Origin: Oryzias latipes
Taxonomy: Eukaryota; Chordata; Actinopteri; Beloniformes; Adrianichthyidae
Length of the DNA: 64,000 nucleotides
Assembly: GCF_002234675.1 (NCBI RefSeq)
Contig: NC_019871.2
Span: 15,718,331-15,782,330, forward strand
Direction of reading: 5' to 3'
The translations under genes were made by a program, and so were the position numbers. How positions within the stretch are numbered: position 1 is the first letter of the stretch; each line of letters opens with the position of its first letter. This document shows, piece after piece, positions 35,401 through 47,777 of this stretch. The notes under the pieces were generated by a model. That model ran no database searches. It saw only the letters and a program-made list of their open reading frames with translations, and had not been told where the DNA came from.

Positions 35401-37040
35401 TCTGTTTTTTTTTTTTTTTTTTTTGTAAATATCAAACCATAATAGTAATGCTTAGCTATCAAATACTGTTATGTTTCCAGAGGAGTCTGCCTTGTTACAG
35501 ACATGATTGGGTTGCTATAACAACAGCTGCTGCTATATCTGTCACTGCTGGGTCATGGCTACCTAAAAGAGCAACATACATCCCATCTTGTCCAGAATGT
35601 CAGTCCATGTTTCTCTTGTTGTTTTCCACAGACCGCCTGGCCTTGAATAATATAAAGTATCTCATTGCTCACATGGAAAAAAAAGAGGGGGGTGGTGTCA
35701 ATCAACAAAAAGCTTAATCGTCACTTTGTTTCAGAGAAATGGTTATTCCTTCCCTTTTTTTAAATCAAAGACAAACAGATCAAAAGTTTTTCTTCTGTAT
35801 GTTGCTTTTCTGCAGTATTATGAGCGCTGAAAAACACCAGGGATGCTTTCTGAGGGTTGATTTAAGATCAGCCCACCCCCCCACCCCCTAACAACCACAC
35901 TCACACATAACAAGGTGAATGCACAGAAAGTCAATTCTGTTTTCTAGTAAAAGTATGAAAATAAACAAAATGTTTTGGACCCATAGCTTTTTATCAGCAT
36001 CTGTGCAAGAGCGTCAGAAAAATGAATAACTCAGCTCACAGCTTGGTTGGATACACTGTGTTTAATCGTTCAAAAGTAGCTCAGTCACACATGAGATGCA
36101 CTGCTTCTGTTGCAGATAACAACAGCATTGCATGACTGAATCAAATCATAAACATTTATTCAGCATTGCAATATAGAAAGAGGCACACATTTAGTCGCAA
36201 TAGCAACTGTCAAAGCTCAAAAGTTACATTTCTGTCTAATCAAGTGCAGTAAGATTTGACCTGCTAATCTCTGACATCAGGGATGAATGAGGATTAAATA
36301 TACAGGCAAATTAAGGAAAAGAAATACATGTACAGGTTAGTTCTGAATTTAAAAAAAAGGATTTGGATGTATTATTATATATATTGTTATAATGGAAATT
36401 CAAAAATGCATACATAAAAAAAAGCTGTGAAAGATGCATCCTGTAAAAAAGATTTACAATCCTGACATTGCACCAGTACAAATAAAAATGTGACCCAAAA
36501 ATCACATCATTTCATAGAAAACATAATAAAAATATTAAGCTAGCATTATAGAATTATTGTAGAAGTTTGAGTTTTTTAGGCTTGACCACAGAAGGAAAAG
36601 CATATAAGGTAAAAGTTCATAAAAGTTATAAAATCACAGAGGCACTACTGACTATTAGGAAAGAGTCATCTAGTCTATATAATGACAGGTCCAAAAAGAG
36701 CATGGCTGTTACTTATTACTGTAAAAAGTGCAGGGCAGTAATGGTATTTGTGAAAGCACTTGATTTCAGAAGCCTATCATCAAGGTAGAAAAAGAGAGAA
36801 GAACATTGAAGAACAAAAAACGTGGCTATGTCGATTGGCTCTTCACAAAAACAAATCTGTCACACAGTAAATCTGCATGGCTTACAGTTATGATATGATA
36901 GCAACATTGATGTGATCATGGCGTCGGTACAGTTGCCCCATGACAGAAGTCTGGTAGTGACTGATCAATACCTAAAAAAAAAAAAAGAAAAAGAGAAGAA
37001 CATGTTTTCATCAAGGACCACATAACAACTGAACCTTTAA
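32406..37040. other. Non-coding stretch, nothing recognised
   Basis: It is AT-rich with T- and C-runs (35405-35424, 35876-35887). No exon or terminal-repeat structure is supported. The part nearest 37040 may lie in the 3' region of the scn3b-like gene, whose transcript end I cannot place. Confidence 0.4.
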
Positions 37041-37465
37041 AGACACACTCTAATTGAAATAGTGCTTTTGGTGTTTTTAACATGTTCTTGTAGCATTTTT
37101 GTCATGATGGAGGACATAGATATAAAAGAGAAATAAGATTAAAATAGCATTTTCTGAGTATTTCTTTATTCAAATTGTGGGGATCCATTTTGATGCATCC
37201 ACTTGTAGACAAATAGATGCATTCCTGTCCTTAGCTTGTATGTGGAACTCTACAGAACTCTACAACAGAATAGCTCCAATATTGCTCGCTATTTTTGTTG
37301 CATCACTAATGTTAGCTCAGGGTGGTGAGGGGCTGCAAGCTAGCTGGAGAGACTGTAAACAAAGGGATGATGGGTAGTCAGTGCATTCTTACTTTCGCAC
37401 CAGCAGTCCCCCCCCCCACAACTCAGAGGTGAATTTCTAAAGAACTCCATGATTTGAGTGGGACT
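37041..37465 (+). mobile_element. TTAA-flanked MITE-like element (second family), diverged copy
   Basis: It follows TTAA (37037-37040), starts AGACACACTCTAAT and ends ATTTGAGTGGGACT. The interior (ATTGCTCGCTATTTTTGTTG, then ACAACTCAGAGGTGAATTTCTA) matches 54650-55204. It lies just downstream of the scn3b-like stop codon, so it may be in that gene's 3' UTR. Confidence 0.65.
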
Positions 37466-37818
37466 TCTACCAAAAATGAGAGACACCTTTAACAATTTCA
37501 ACAAACATTCCTGTGCAGATAGTTGCAGTGTGTTTAAAATTGCATACATGAGTGTGGCTTTATGGTTTTTAATCAAATGTGATGGATGCAAAACAGAGAC
37601 AGTTTTGGATGGCACCACAAATGGGGCTTTGTGAAAGCCTGTGAAGGGAATGAGCAGAATGAGACATGGAGGTTGTTAACACAGCACGACTTTACCCCAA
37701 AACTGCACAGTTATGAGCAACCAGGCCATGATTCAAAACAAAGAAGGGATGACTTCAGTGATCAGGGGTCAGGCTGACAGAATCCTGTGTAAAGTACCGT
37801 GTCAATGAAAACCGGTAA

Positions 37819-37882
37819 CTATTCGGTAACTGCAGCAGCTGGATTGTCTTTCTGCTCTGAAGGAATGGCTAGGTAGTTTGTC
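37819..37882 (-). CDS. scn3b: scn3b-like exon 5: cytoplasmic C-terminus and stop
   Basis: After acceptor CCCACAG it completes the codon and reads ATNYLAIPSEQKDNPAAAVT, then E and stop. YLAIPSE matches the mammalian tail, which confirms it despite the 3.4-kb intron. Confidence 0.88.
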
Positions 37883-40800
37883 CTGTGGGCAGATTGATAG
37901 AAAAACAGCAGAGTATCTAAAAGCTTGTTATAATGCCCTTTCTAGCAAGATACAACACAGATGAATGAGTTCTCTTAACTTTTGGACCAGGGCAGCATTC
38001 ATGCTGAGACTTACCTTTTCAGTCACACTTCTTCACCAGCAAAGAGAGTTAATTTTAGGAGATAGAACTCATTACTTTAGTGCGATCAGTGGTGAGAGAC
38101 TGTACATGGAGGAATCTTGACATCTACATTTAGTATTTAACAGCAAACTCAGTCTAATGAAAGTGCTACAACTAAAAAAGGCTTTCAGCTTCATGATTCA
38201 GCTTGTGGATGAAGCAAATGTGTATATTTTAGGAGTCAATGACTGTCAGCAATTTTTAAAGTTTTTTTGTCCAACTTTTTTGCTAAGTGTTACTTGTTTG
38301 ACCCCCCCCCCCCCCCCCATCTTTTTCTCTATTAATATAATTATTATGACCTGAACAACTAACATAATCAGGCTCATTAAACTTGTTAGACAAAGCTGCT
38401 TCTTTGAGCAAGACTGCTCACTACAGAAGTGTCAGGGTTAAATAATGATCCGGCCACAACCCATTAACCCTTTAAATTGCAGGTGATGTTTAGAGTTGCA
38501 CACATTCAGTGCTCTTCCCATCTGTTCACGGATCAGCAATCGGCTTAAACGCAGAGAAAAAGTGATTTCATACAAAAGAGGCAGCCCTTGATGGGCTCAA
38601 ATCATTGACTGTATATGAGAAATGGACTGAGTGACCCCTCCCCCCTCGCATTCCAAACAGGAAGTACCCACTGATTCCAAGAAGTCAAAATCCTATAGAC
38701 TTCTTTGAGAAATAAACAGCTATTACTCAGTCATATTTGTCAAAATCAACATTTATGTTCTCCTACCTTGTATGTTCTTGCTATTTCTATTTTTTTCATG
38801 ATATTCTTTTGTTTGGGCAAGTTATTCAAGTTATAAACTGACCAATGAAATGCCGTAGTAAAAATATGTGGTCTAATGTCGAAATCGGTCAAAGCGTTTG
38901 ACAGATTCTCCCAAGCCCGCTTTCAAGTGGTAGGGTTGTGGTCTTTCAACAAGTTCCGTCCTGACTGGCGAGACTGTTTGCCATAGAAATGCTGACTGAC
39001 TTGGACCAATCACTGCTTACTAACAATTCCTGGTTCCAACATAGTGACGTTCCTATATCGCGCAAAAATGGCGACTGACTTTACTTAGTGTCACTGAAAC
39101 CAGAAGTAGTTCTGTTCTGATATACAGTCAATTGTTCAAAAAAGCAACCAAACAGGGCAATTGTTTAAACTTAAACTTTTTTTCTATGTATGTGCAATAA
39201 AATATGTACTAAAAATATTGAGTGTAATTTCTTTTTTTAATCTTTAAACCTATCTATCCATTTGTATGCAGCTACAGTCAATCCCAGTTACCAATCATTA
39301 ACTAACACAACATTTATTCCAACTCTTACTGCTCTCATTCTCTATTTTAACAAAAAGGTATAATTTGAATTGTAAAGATTAAAATGTTATTCCTTGATTT
39401 AAAAAAAATGTCAATAACATTTTCTTATGCCTATGTTTTTATGTGAGATTTGGAATCAGCCTTAAGTGTTTTTGTTTTTTATTTAATAAATAATATCCAT
39501 GTCTTGTGAACTTTCTGCCAGTACTACTTCTGCAGGATATGAATTATCTGCAGAAGTTGTCAGTGTGGATTGACTTGCATAATCCAGTCTCTTACGGCAC
39601 AGAGGGTGTGCAGAAAGTCACTTTCAGAAGGAGGTGAAAATCCATTTCGGCTGTTAAGGCTCATTTAGAATAAAGAGCAGTCAGCAGACCTTAAAATTAT
39701 TCAAGTCTGCTGACATTCTTAAATGTTAAGAGGAATTAAAGTTGCAGGAAGGTTAAAAGCAAACGTTTCTTTGACTCAATTACTGCTGTCTGTCATGTTC
39801 CTGTCTTCTGTCTAGCTTTTTGCAGTCAATTATTTTCTTTAGATGTTTATTCATCATTATGTAATACAGTGGGGCAAAAAAGTATTTGGCAGTAAGTTCT
39901 GCAAGATTTACCGGTTAAAAAGATGGAAGAGATGTGATGTTCATCACTAATGTACAGTGAGAGACAGAATTTAAGTAAAAGAATCTGGAAAATCACATTG
40001 AAAGATGTTAAGAATTTCTTGGATAATAGGGCAGAAAGTAAGGATTTGATCATAAGAAAAGTCACCAGGTTTGTCACACACTGTAGCTGCTATTTTGGCC
40101 CATTAATCCATGCAGATCTCCTCTAGAGCTGTGATGTTTTGCAAGGCAACACATAATTTCAACTCTCTCCACAAATTTTCTGTTGAATGAGAAATGGAGA
40201 CTAGCTAGACCTCTCCAGAACCTTGACATGCTTTTCGTGTTAAAGATTATTGTCGGAATATCCAGGCATATTTCATCTTCAATATTCTCACTGATGAAAA
40301 GAGGTTTTTGCCTAAAATCTCACTACTCGTGGCCCCACTAATCCTTTTCTCAATGATTTTCAGCTAATCATCCTCTGGATCATCCAGAAGATGGTCTCTG
40401 GCAATCTTTAGACAGGCGTAGACATTGCTGACTCAAGCAGGGGGACTTTTGGAGCTCTGCAGGACCTGAATCCATGATGATGTAGTGTGTTACCAAACGC
40501 AACCTTTGTTACTGTGGTTCCAACTCTTTTCAGGTCATTGATTTGTTTTTCTGTATTGTTTTATGATGTTTCCTTATTATTCTCAAGATCATTTGAGGTG
40601 GGATCTTGAGAATAATGAGGAATTGTCAGTGGTCTTGAATTTACAGTTGATCTCTTCTCACCAAACTGCTTGCTTATAGTAAATTTGTTTATCCTAGTCT
40701 TGTTAAGGTTTATAATCTCATACCTGGGGTCCTTAGACGGCTCTTTGGTCATGGTCAAAGTGGAGTTGTTACAGTCTGTCTGTTTGAGAGTTTGAAGAGG

Positions 40801-43800
40801 TGGCTTTTATATGGATAACCAGTTAAAAAAGCTGCCATTAAAAAAGGGTAACGAGTAGAGAATCTAGAAGAAGAGCTTCTCAAAGAAGAAGTGACTGGTC
40901 TGTGAGGGACAGATTGCTTATACTTACTTTCGGGACTATTATAACATTGATTAAAATTGACACAATTTTATTTCTTGGATATTTTTAACAAAATGCAACT
41001 CACATCTCACACCCATGATGAACACACCGCTCCATCTTTTTCAGTGGAACAACTTACAGAATCTGTGACAAATACCATTTTTGCCACACTCTTTATGTAC
41101 CCTCATGCTTTCATGGGTTTTAAACAAACACAATTTGAATTGACATACACCTTTGAACATGTCACAGCTCAAACACTGTTTCACTTTGCTGTCCAGTTGC
41201 ATTAGTAGGGATCTGTAAATGCAGTAAAGTGAGACTCACGCCGTGTCCTGCGCCTGGTCATCAGATTTGGAGATCTTTCTGTAGCAGTACACCATTTCTA
41301 CCAGAAGCCAGAAGGTCAAGAACACAAGCAACACATACATCATGATCTCAGAGTAGATTGCTGTCGTGTCCTCAGAGGCTGTGAAGCACAAATAGCAGAT
41401 AGGGACATGTTTTATTCAGCATGCATTCATTGTCTGAAGTTTTCTAGAGAAAAAGAGCTACTATTTTGAAGGAAAAAAAGAGACTTCTTTTGTTGCTTTG
41501 AAAGAATATGGTAATTTTTTATTTGTAACCCTGCTGGCACACTATCTGTATATCATAAATTATGAACAAGATGATATGTCCCCACTTTTACTTAAAAAGT
41601 TTACTTCCTCTGACTAGTGCTTTTCATTAATTTTAAAATATGGAAACTTTTGTCACAACTTTTCATCACAAATAATGATCAGATATGTTTTCACATTCCA
41701 TGCTGCTTACTATTGTGGGATATTCTTTTTGCAGGGTTTTAGGATTTACTTGTGGGAGGACTATATTAAAAAGTGTTTTAAGGTAACATTTAAGTTTAGT
41801 CTATACTGAACAATGGAAAGCACATTCTAACACTATCATTAAAATCTAAAATGACACGTTTACCATGATATGGATCAAGTGCAAGTTCGTCACACGTGAA
41901 ACATTTTGTAAAACTTTCAATATAAAACCTTTTTACATTTAGATTTAGAAGATGCAGGCAAAAGGTGTGCATGAAAAGTATAAGTCTATTTGTCTATGAT
42001 GATTTGATAACCTTAAATTAGAGGTTAAAGGTCCGCTGTGGAGATTTATTTAAAATAAACATTTTTAAAAAAATGAAAGGCTTACTCTGTAAAAACTTGT
42101 TCTTGGAATCCTAAAATAAACTCCACAGGGAACCTTTTACAGAGGAAATTAGAAAAATGTACAAAGTCACAGTGGATCTTCAATTTTAGGACAGATGGTA
42201 AACCCTCTGATGCATTCTCAGAACTGCAGAAGAAAAAGAAACCTTCAATAAATGTTGTGTGGGTTTCTAAGCGTATGCGTGAGTTGGCGGTGCAGCTGCA
42301 AATTAGCCGCTTAAGCGCACATTCAGATTCATCCCACAAGCTGCCAATAAATGTGAAAACTTCAGGAGAGGTAACAAGATTGATAGAATTGTTTAAAACA
42401 GGAAAATAGAGCTCTTGTGCTTATACTAAAATGAAAATGTACGAGTGTTAAATTGTTGCCTTAATCTCTTTTGTATTTTTTTTTAAAAAAATGAGCACAG
42501 ACGTTTAAACCAGAAAAAAAACAAATTTGTGATTTTATAGTGAATTGTTCCAAAGTGTTTCATTTTGTGCCCATCTTAGGGCAATAAAATTCACTCCTAT
42601 CCTTTACTTTACAACATAATTCTATCTGCAGAGATTTTGAAAAAGTCAAAATATTTACGATTGGTTTCCCTTTTATTTACGTCATCAACATTTCAATCAA
42701 GAATCTTTTTGTAGGCAAATTTTTGCCAAACGTTCAAAGAAATTCAAGCTTTTCCTCTTTTACCGTATTTTGGTTTGGAGCCACTGTGAAGTTGTTAATT
42801 ACTGAGTGTTTACCAAATTCCAGAAAGCCATTTGTCCAGAATGTGACAGATTAACTGATCTGGTTCTGAAAATAGAAACTGTTATTGAAACCCAATCGCA
42901 CAGAAGGGAAAGAGCAGCACTGAGCTGTTCCATTCTGCCTTGAAAGACATCATTACTGCAATATGATACCCATGTATATACCCACTTCACTGAAGGCTTT
43001 CTGAAATTTGACACCACTGTTATATGAAAAATGAAGAAAGCTTTTAATATATGTATAGTAAAGAATCAAACAGTGCCAAACTTTTAGGATGGACCTGCAG
43101 AAACCAAATACTTAGAAAATACGACACTTTGTTGCTACAAACTTGTCTCTGGCACTGCCTCTAACTGAAGCCTAACCATATGCAAGCACAAAAATGAAAA
43201 ATTCAAAGAAGATGAGGGACGATCGAGGAACCAAATATACGTGTCGTATATTTTCGATCAGGATGGTAAATGACACATTCAGCAAGCCGAGCATTCAGAA
43301 AGCAGAATACGTTACCCCTTTTTAACAGATAGCAAAGTAGCTGGTTTGTTTTAACCCCTTCACTGAAAACAGAAGACAGCATCGAAGGCCAATAAATGAA
43401 GACGAACAAAACAGAATTATTCCAAATCAATCAGAGCGGTTACAAGGAAACAAATGAAGATTGGAAAATGGTATACAGTCGTTTGTGGCAGACTACCTTC
43501 ATTCTGATGCATCACCAGCAAAAACACCAAGCGTGAAATCTAACTACATGGGCCACATCTGGTGAACAACTAACACATTTTTGTGTTTGTTTTTTGCAGC
43601 ATCAGATGAAGCCAATGCACCACACAGAGAGACTTCTCAGTACACACAGGCCAGCACAGCACATCTCCTAGGGTTCAAATGTGCAGTGCTGTTGGGAGGA
43701 TATAAATCATGAGTATTTTGACAATCAGCTTTGAAATTCCTGTGCGTACAGGCTAGAAAAGCAATCTAACTTAATAAAACATAAGAAAGGTTCATTTGCA

Positions 43801-45429
43801 AAAAAATTGATATTCTAAATATATTTCTACCATCAAAGCTGGACTAAGAATGTATATTAATTATTGATTCACAACTTTCTACATGGGTCATAATTCCATG
43901 TTTTTCTAAACACGAGCAGCCAAGAGAATGACATATACTGCATTTGACACTCTGCTTTTTAAAATCACTGACCTCTCTCTTTCACCGTTAGAGTGATGTT
44001 CTTTCTGATGAAAAAGGTGGGAGTAAAGAAGCGAAAATCAAACTCCCGAGAAACCTCGCACTGGTATAAACCACTGTCGTTTAAGGTGACGTTGAGGATC
44101 ACAATCGAGAGATCTTGCAAGTCTTTGCTCCCATTCCAGGCCAAGCGACCTTTAAAGGGTCCGTCCAGATCTGTCTCTTTAGTGTTTTCGTATTTGTATA
44201 TCTAGAATAGAGAGATGACTTGCTTGGAATGTTGCAAGGATACAAAAGGCTGAACGTTAGGAGGTATACAGTGGCAGCAACTTACATGTGTCATGTCACC
44301 TGAATCTGAAAAGTAGAACCAGTTCACGAGTGTCCGTGCTTTGACCTCCTCCCTCTTCATACAGGAGATGCAGGTCAGCCTCATCTGGGTCCCGATGACT
44401 GCTTCAGTATCAGACGGTACATCCACACATACAGGTCTGCACAATTGGACTAGACGGGCATGGAGATGTTACACAAACACCCTTTCAGGCTATTTCTCCC
44501 AAATTTGTATAAATGTCTGTGTTGAGGTTTTTCTTTGACAGCAATGATGAAAACTGGAAAGTATAAACACTATCCAGCCACAGTGTTATTCAATACTTGT
44601 CACTGGTTTTGTGTATTTCAGAGCAGAAGTGCTGACAAATGCAAATGGAATTCATCAAAGTTTTTGAAAGTTGTGCTGACCCAAAGCAGAGCTACAATCA
44701 AAGTTGTTGAGAAGCAGAATTTTAAACTCCTGATGAGTCAGTATTATTTTTTTTTAGGTTACTCATCCCCCCACATTTCCAGAGAAGCAAAATCATCAGG
44801 ACAAAAAAATAAAAAGCCCACAAGCATTAAAAAGAGAGACAAATTCAATTATCTTGCGCTGGATTCACAGTACTGTTGGCAAATCAAAGGTCATTCAGAC
44901 CACATGAATGATGGCCTCTGCTAGAGAACATGTGGGAGGAACAAATGAGTGGATGGAAGCTATGAGTGTTGAAGGGGGCTGTTAAGTGTCATGAGCAAGC
45001 TGAATAAAAGGACCAAATCAAGAATTACATTAGCAGCTGAATACAGAGTAGGATCTTTATGTAAAAAGAAAACATTTCCTGAGTTTGAAAGCTTTCAGAT
45101 TTCTAACATTATGTGAGGATCACATCAGATGCATGCACGGCCCAGTGCTCTTATATAACAAAACCCCCCAGCAGGCAGACAGTGACAACATCTTTTTGTG
45201 CTCTTCAGAAACAGGAAAAACAGTTACTGTCTGGGGGACAAACTGGGGAAAGGCACAAGACATAACAGGATTTGATTTGAGCTCATAAACAATAAAAGGA
45301 AAAGGCATTCGAAAGGTTGCGTTGGAAACTAGACAAAACATGCAACATTTTCATAAAATGCATATAATACTTACCAAATAAAATCAAAAAGGCCACAGTG
45401 TTTAGATAAAGTCTGTTCAGAGTGAGCAT
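37819..45429 (-). CDS. scn3b: Voltage-gated sodium channel beta-3 subunit (five coding exons)
   Basis: Coding exons are 45375-45429, 44286-44449, 43973-44201, 41240-41378 and 37819-37882. Phases agree throughout, all introns are GT-AG, and 651 nt encode 216 residues plus stop; human SCN3B is 215. The protein is an auxiliary, non-pore subunit in the plasma membrane that tunes gating and trafficking of Nav channels. Visible parts: signal peptide 1-22, one V-type Ig domain with CISC (45-48) and YQC (121), N-glycosylation motifs NGS, NVT and NIT, a membrane helix at about 160-180 (SEIMMYVLLVFLTFWLLVEM), and a short tail ending NYLAIPSEQKDNPAAAVTE. CVDVPSDTEAV and CMKREEVKA match beta-3 better than beta-1. 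The last intron carries transposon relics. Confidence 0.92.
38604..39132. mobile_element. TIR-bearing non-autonomous element in scn3b-like intron 4
   Basis: The 18-bp ends ATTGACTGTATATGAGAA and TTCTGATATACAGTCAAT are inverted repeats with one mismatch, about 530 bp apart. The interior has no long coding frame. I cannot assign a superfamily because no target duplication stands out. Confidence 0.6.
39865..41092 (-). mobile_element. Tc1-like DNA transposon relic in scn3b-like intron 4
   Basis: The left end TACAGTGGGGCAAAAAAGTA, then TTTGGCAG, is a well-kept Tc1 terminus. The right end (AATACCATTTTTGCCACACT) is decayed. The transposase lies on the minus strand with many stops and deletions. It is about 1.23 kb, so internally deleted. 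Confidence 0.8.
40561..40758 (-). pseudogene. N-terminal fragment of Tc1 transposase
   Basis: MTKEPSKDPRYEIINLNKTR, then INKFTISKQFGEKRSTV, matches the helix-turn-helix start of fish Tc1 transposases (TKELSKD...I..L...G..TI.KQ.GEK..TV). It then frameshifts; later parts down to about 40100 survive only as scraps. Confidence 0.7.
41240..41378 (-). CDS. scn3b: scn3b-like exon 4: transmembrane helix
   Basis: It encodes ASEDTTAIYSEIMMYVLLVF, LTFWLLVEMVYCYRKISKSD and DQAQDTA, almost the same as mammalian beta-3 and beta-1 at SEIMMYxL and MxYCYxKI. The acceptor is TTCACAG, and the donor GTGAGT in phase 2. Confidence 0.94.
43973..44201 (-). CDS. scn3b: scn3b-like exon 3: second half of the Ig domain
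   Basis: It encodes IYKYENTKETDLDGPFKGRL, AWNGSKDLQDLSIVILNVTL and NDSGLYQCEVSREFDF. DSGLYQC is the Ig F-strand motif with the disulfide Cys. The donor is GTCAGT in phase 1. Confidence 0.93.
44286..44449 (-). CDS. scn3b: scn3b-like exon 2: first half of the Ig domain
   Basis: It encodes VQLCRPVCVDVPSDTEAV...CISCMKREEVKARTLVNWFYF...MTH. The acceptor is TCTAG and the donor GTAAGT; it runs from phase 1 to phase 0. Confidence 0.92.
45375..45429 (-). CDS. scn3b: scn3b-like exon 1: start codon and signal peptide
   Basis: ATG is at 45429-45427 and the exon encodes MLTLNRLYLNTVAFLILF. The donor GTAAGT follows, leaving phase 1. The upstream sequence is GC-rich and fits a 5' UTR and promoter. Confidence 0.85.
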
Positions 45430-46494
45430 ATTTATCTATTTTGGGAGCTGCAGAGGCTAAGAGTCTCTGGAAGTTTACTTTGTCTGAAGCTGGAGGTTCA
45501 GGCTGAGACCGGACGACTTCAGCACCACGGACAGCGCCTCTGCAGGTACCCCCCTTCTGTACTGCCGAACATCCGAACCGAACCTTCGCGTCACAGCGCT
45601 ATCAGGAGCTGAAATTAGTTCCTTATGGAAAAAAATCGTCCTAAATGATCGTTGTCACTGCAGGAAATCGACAGTTTGCTGCGCTCGGAGGAACAAACAA
45701 GTCGGCGGTGCGCGGCAGCGTCTCGAATGATGCAACAGTTTTCTCGGCCGCAACTCCTGCTGTTTGGAGCGGAAACATCCAAAGACGGTTCTGATGTGAA
45801 CAGGGAGGCGGAACCTGTGGATTCTCTGTGACTGATAATATAAATTACTCACTCTTCCTGCGAGGTGAGGCTTTCCTGTAACAGCCAAAAAGCCGGCTCG
45901 CTTTCCTTCACTCTCAAACAGAGGCAGGACTATATTGATTGCTAGAAAATTGTGTCCTCCATTGACAGATAACTGATGACATTTCCCAGCTGCAGCTCGC
46001 TGCCTTTGTTTTCTTTTCTTTTTTCCCAGTAGACACTCAACACTGGCAGGAGCGCGGCGTTTGATACGCATGCGTGAGTCACTCCCTCCTACACTACAAT
46101 GAGCATGAACATAAAATTGCCAATACTGGTCAGCCAAACCTCATCATGCAGGCCTGCATGCTTGTCTGATTATTATTACTGCAGTTTTAAATGAACTGAT
46201 CTCAGTATAAAATATTGTTTATGTTTAAAACCCAATATTTTCATGTGAGTTCACATGCTGTTGAGCAGGATGGAGGAAATACATATAGGTCATTGTTACA
46301 TAATCCTGTTTAGCAGCTGCTTCTGGCAGAGATTCTTGTCAAAACAATGTTTGTTACACATGCGCTTCATTATTTTTCTGCTTCACAAGCTGCTCTCTGG
46401 CGATCTAAGGCTAAAATGAGAAATCAAGGCAGCTCAAGGTTCAAAATATCCAGTTTGGGCTCTTGGGAAAGACCCTTTGTGCGATTTCCTTACT
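45430..46494. other. Upstream region of the scn3b-like gene
   Basis: 45430-46090 is relatively GC-rich with CpGs and is the likely promoter and 5' UTR. A 160-codon minus frame here (45655-46137) is basic and low in family character, so I do not treat it as a gene. The rest is AT-rich. Confidence 0.4.
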
Positions 46495-46650
46495 AGCCAC
46501 AAGAAGGCCTGTTGCTGGTCCCCATCCTGTATAAAATACAGGGTGTCAGGAAGGGCATCCGGCATTAAACATCTCTGCCAAACTACCTGTGTGAATCATT
46601 GAAAGCTGATTTGCTATAGTGAACCCTGAGGAGATATGCTGAATGGTGAA
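46495..46650 (+). repeat. 3' end of a fish non-LTR element
   Basis: GCCACAAGAAGGCCTG...GGTGTCAGGAAGGGCATCCGG, then CATCTCTGCCAAA and ATAGTGAACCCTGAGGAG, is the forward form of the tail seen reversed at 7611-7760. Confidence 0.5.
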
Positions 46651-47439
46651 CAACATGTTTAAAATAAATCCACAATTCTGTAATCCACTTATAATCAAGT
46701 TAAAGAAAATAATTCCTTATAAAAGTTATATGTGTTTGTACTTCAACTTTTGGTTCTTCCTTTAACTTGTAGCCCATGTTTGACCTAAATCGTGTGCATT
46801 CTGTGACTGATCCGCATGTAATGACATTTTTTGTTATTTATAGGATTGATTCATATTGCATGTTTTAAAGGAATTCCTCATGGCAGGACATTTTCCACAA
46901 AATTATTCAGAAACTCAGAGAAAGAGAAAAATTATTTTTACACAAAGAATTTGAACTAGATCAAGCATTTAGCTTGAAAAAGAGATCACTCAACATTTTG
47001 GCACTTTATGCATTTAATCTTACTCTCAATTTTATGTTTTTATATTCGTCTTCTGTTTTTAATTGTAGCATCTTATGAGGATTTTAGCCCCACTGTTTCT
47101 TGTGGGAATATTATCAGCCAGAGCTTGCCAGCTTGGTTGGTGGCTGTTGTTGCGGGTGTCGCCCTTGCTGGGGCAGCTGGAGTTCAACATTGCAGCCTCA
47201 TGGCTGTGAAGTGGACCCCTTTGCCATCCTGGTCTGGGTGGGCACAGTGGCAATGTGTGTACCGCTGAACTGGCTCCTGGTATGAAGAGACTCTTTCCTC
47301 ACAACAGAGCCAAGCCTTAAATTTCTTTTAGTAGTTACTTTTATCAGTACTCATTGTATGTGGGGTCATGAGTCGTATCTTTTAACAGAGGGGAGTGGGA
47401 AGGGTATAGGGTGGGTTTTTTATTGTAATATTGTGTGTT

Positions 47440-47555
47440 TTTTATTTTATTTTTTGTTCTAAATGTTAAAGTGCTTCGAGTTCCACAATGTATTAGAAGC
47501 CCTACTTTTTTTTTTTTTTTTTACAAATAAAGTTATATTTGATTTGATTTGATTC
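47440..47555 (+). repeat. LINE/SINE 3' tail with (GATTT)n end
   Basis: AAAGTGCTTCGAGTTCC, a T-run, AAATAAAGTTATATT and TGATTTGATTTGATTC form a common fish retroelement terminus. Sequence upstream to about 47040 may belong to it, but I cannot identify it. Confidence 0.5.
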
Positions 47556-47562
47556 ATCTTAA

Positions 47563-47777
47563 CAATTGTGCTATCTTGTGGGTTCAAAATGACCCCACCC
47601 TTACATTGATGTGTTCTCCCTACCATGACAAAGGTGGATAGAGGTGAAGAGGATTTCGTGTAATCCATGGACACCAGTGAAGATCAAAAAGCATTGAAGA
47701 AAAAAGGTTCAGCGCACTTTCTTGTGGGGTCCAGATGACCCCACTCCCAACATTTAAGTACCTTGAATAACACAAGG
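47563..47777 (-). mobile_element. TTAA-flanked MITE-like element, copy 3
   Basis: It follows TTAA (47559-47562), starts CAATTGTGCTATCTTGTGGG and ends AATAACACAAGG. The block CTCCCTACCATGACAAAGGTGG is the reverse complement of copy 1 (CCACCTTTGTCATGGTAGGG). Confidence 0.6.

Noticed and set aside
36900..36975. Acceptor-like T-tract and AG with short frame near 36,970, first considered as the last scn3b-like exon
   Set aside because: It would end the protein after one residue. The exon at 37819-37882 gives the conserved YLAIPSE tail in the correct phase.
40957..41205. 82-codon plus frame next to scn3b-like exon 4
   Set aside because: It lies in the decayed right end of the Tc1 relic (to about 41092) and in intron sequence.
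45655..46137. 160-codon minus-strand frame upstream of the scn3b-like start
   Set aside because: It lies in the GC-rich promoter region, is rich in Arg/Lys/His without domain pattern, and has no splice link. A chance open frame is more likely.
47008..47268. 86-codon plus frame with hydrophobic and Trp-rich sequence
   Set aside because: No start context, domain or splice partner. It lies directly upstream of a LINE-type tail and is probably repeat-derived.
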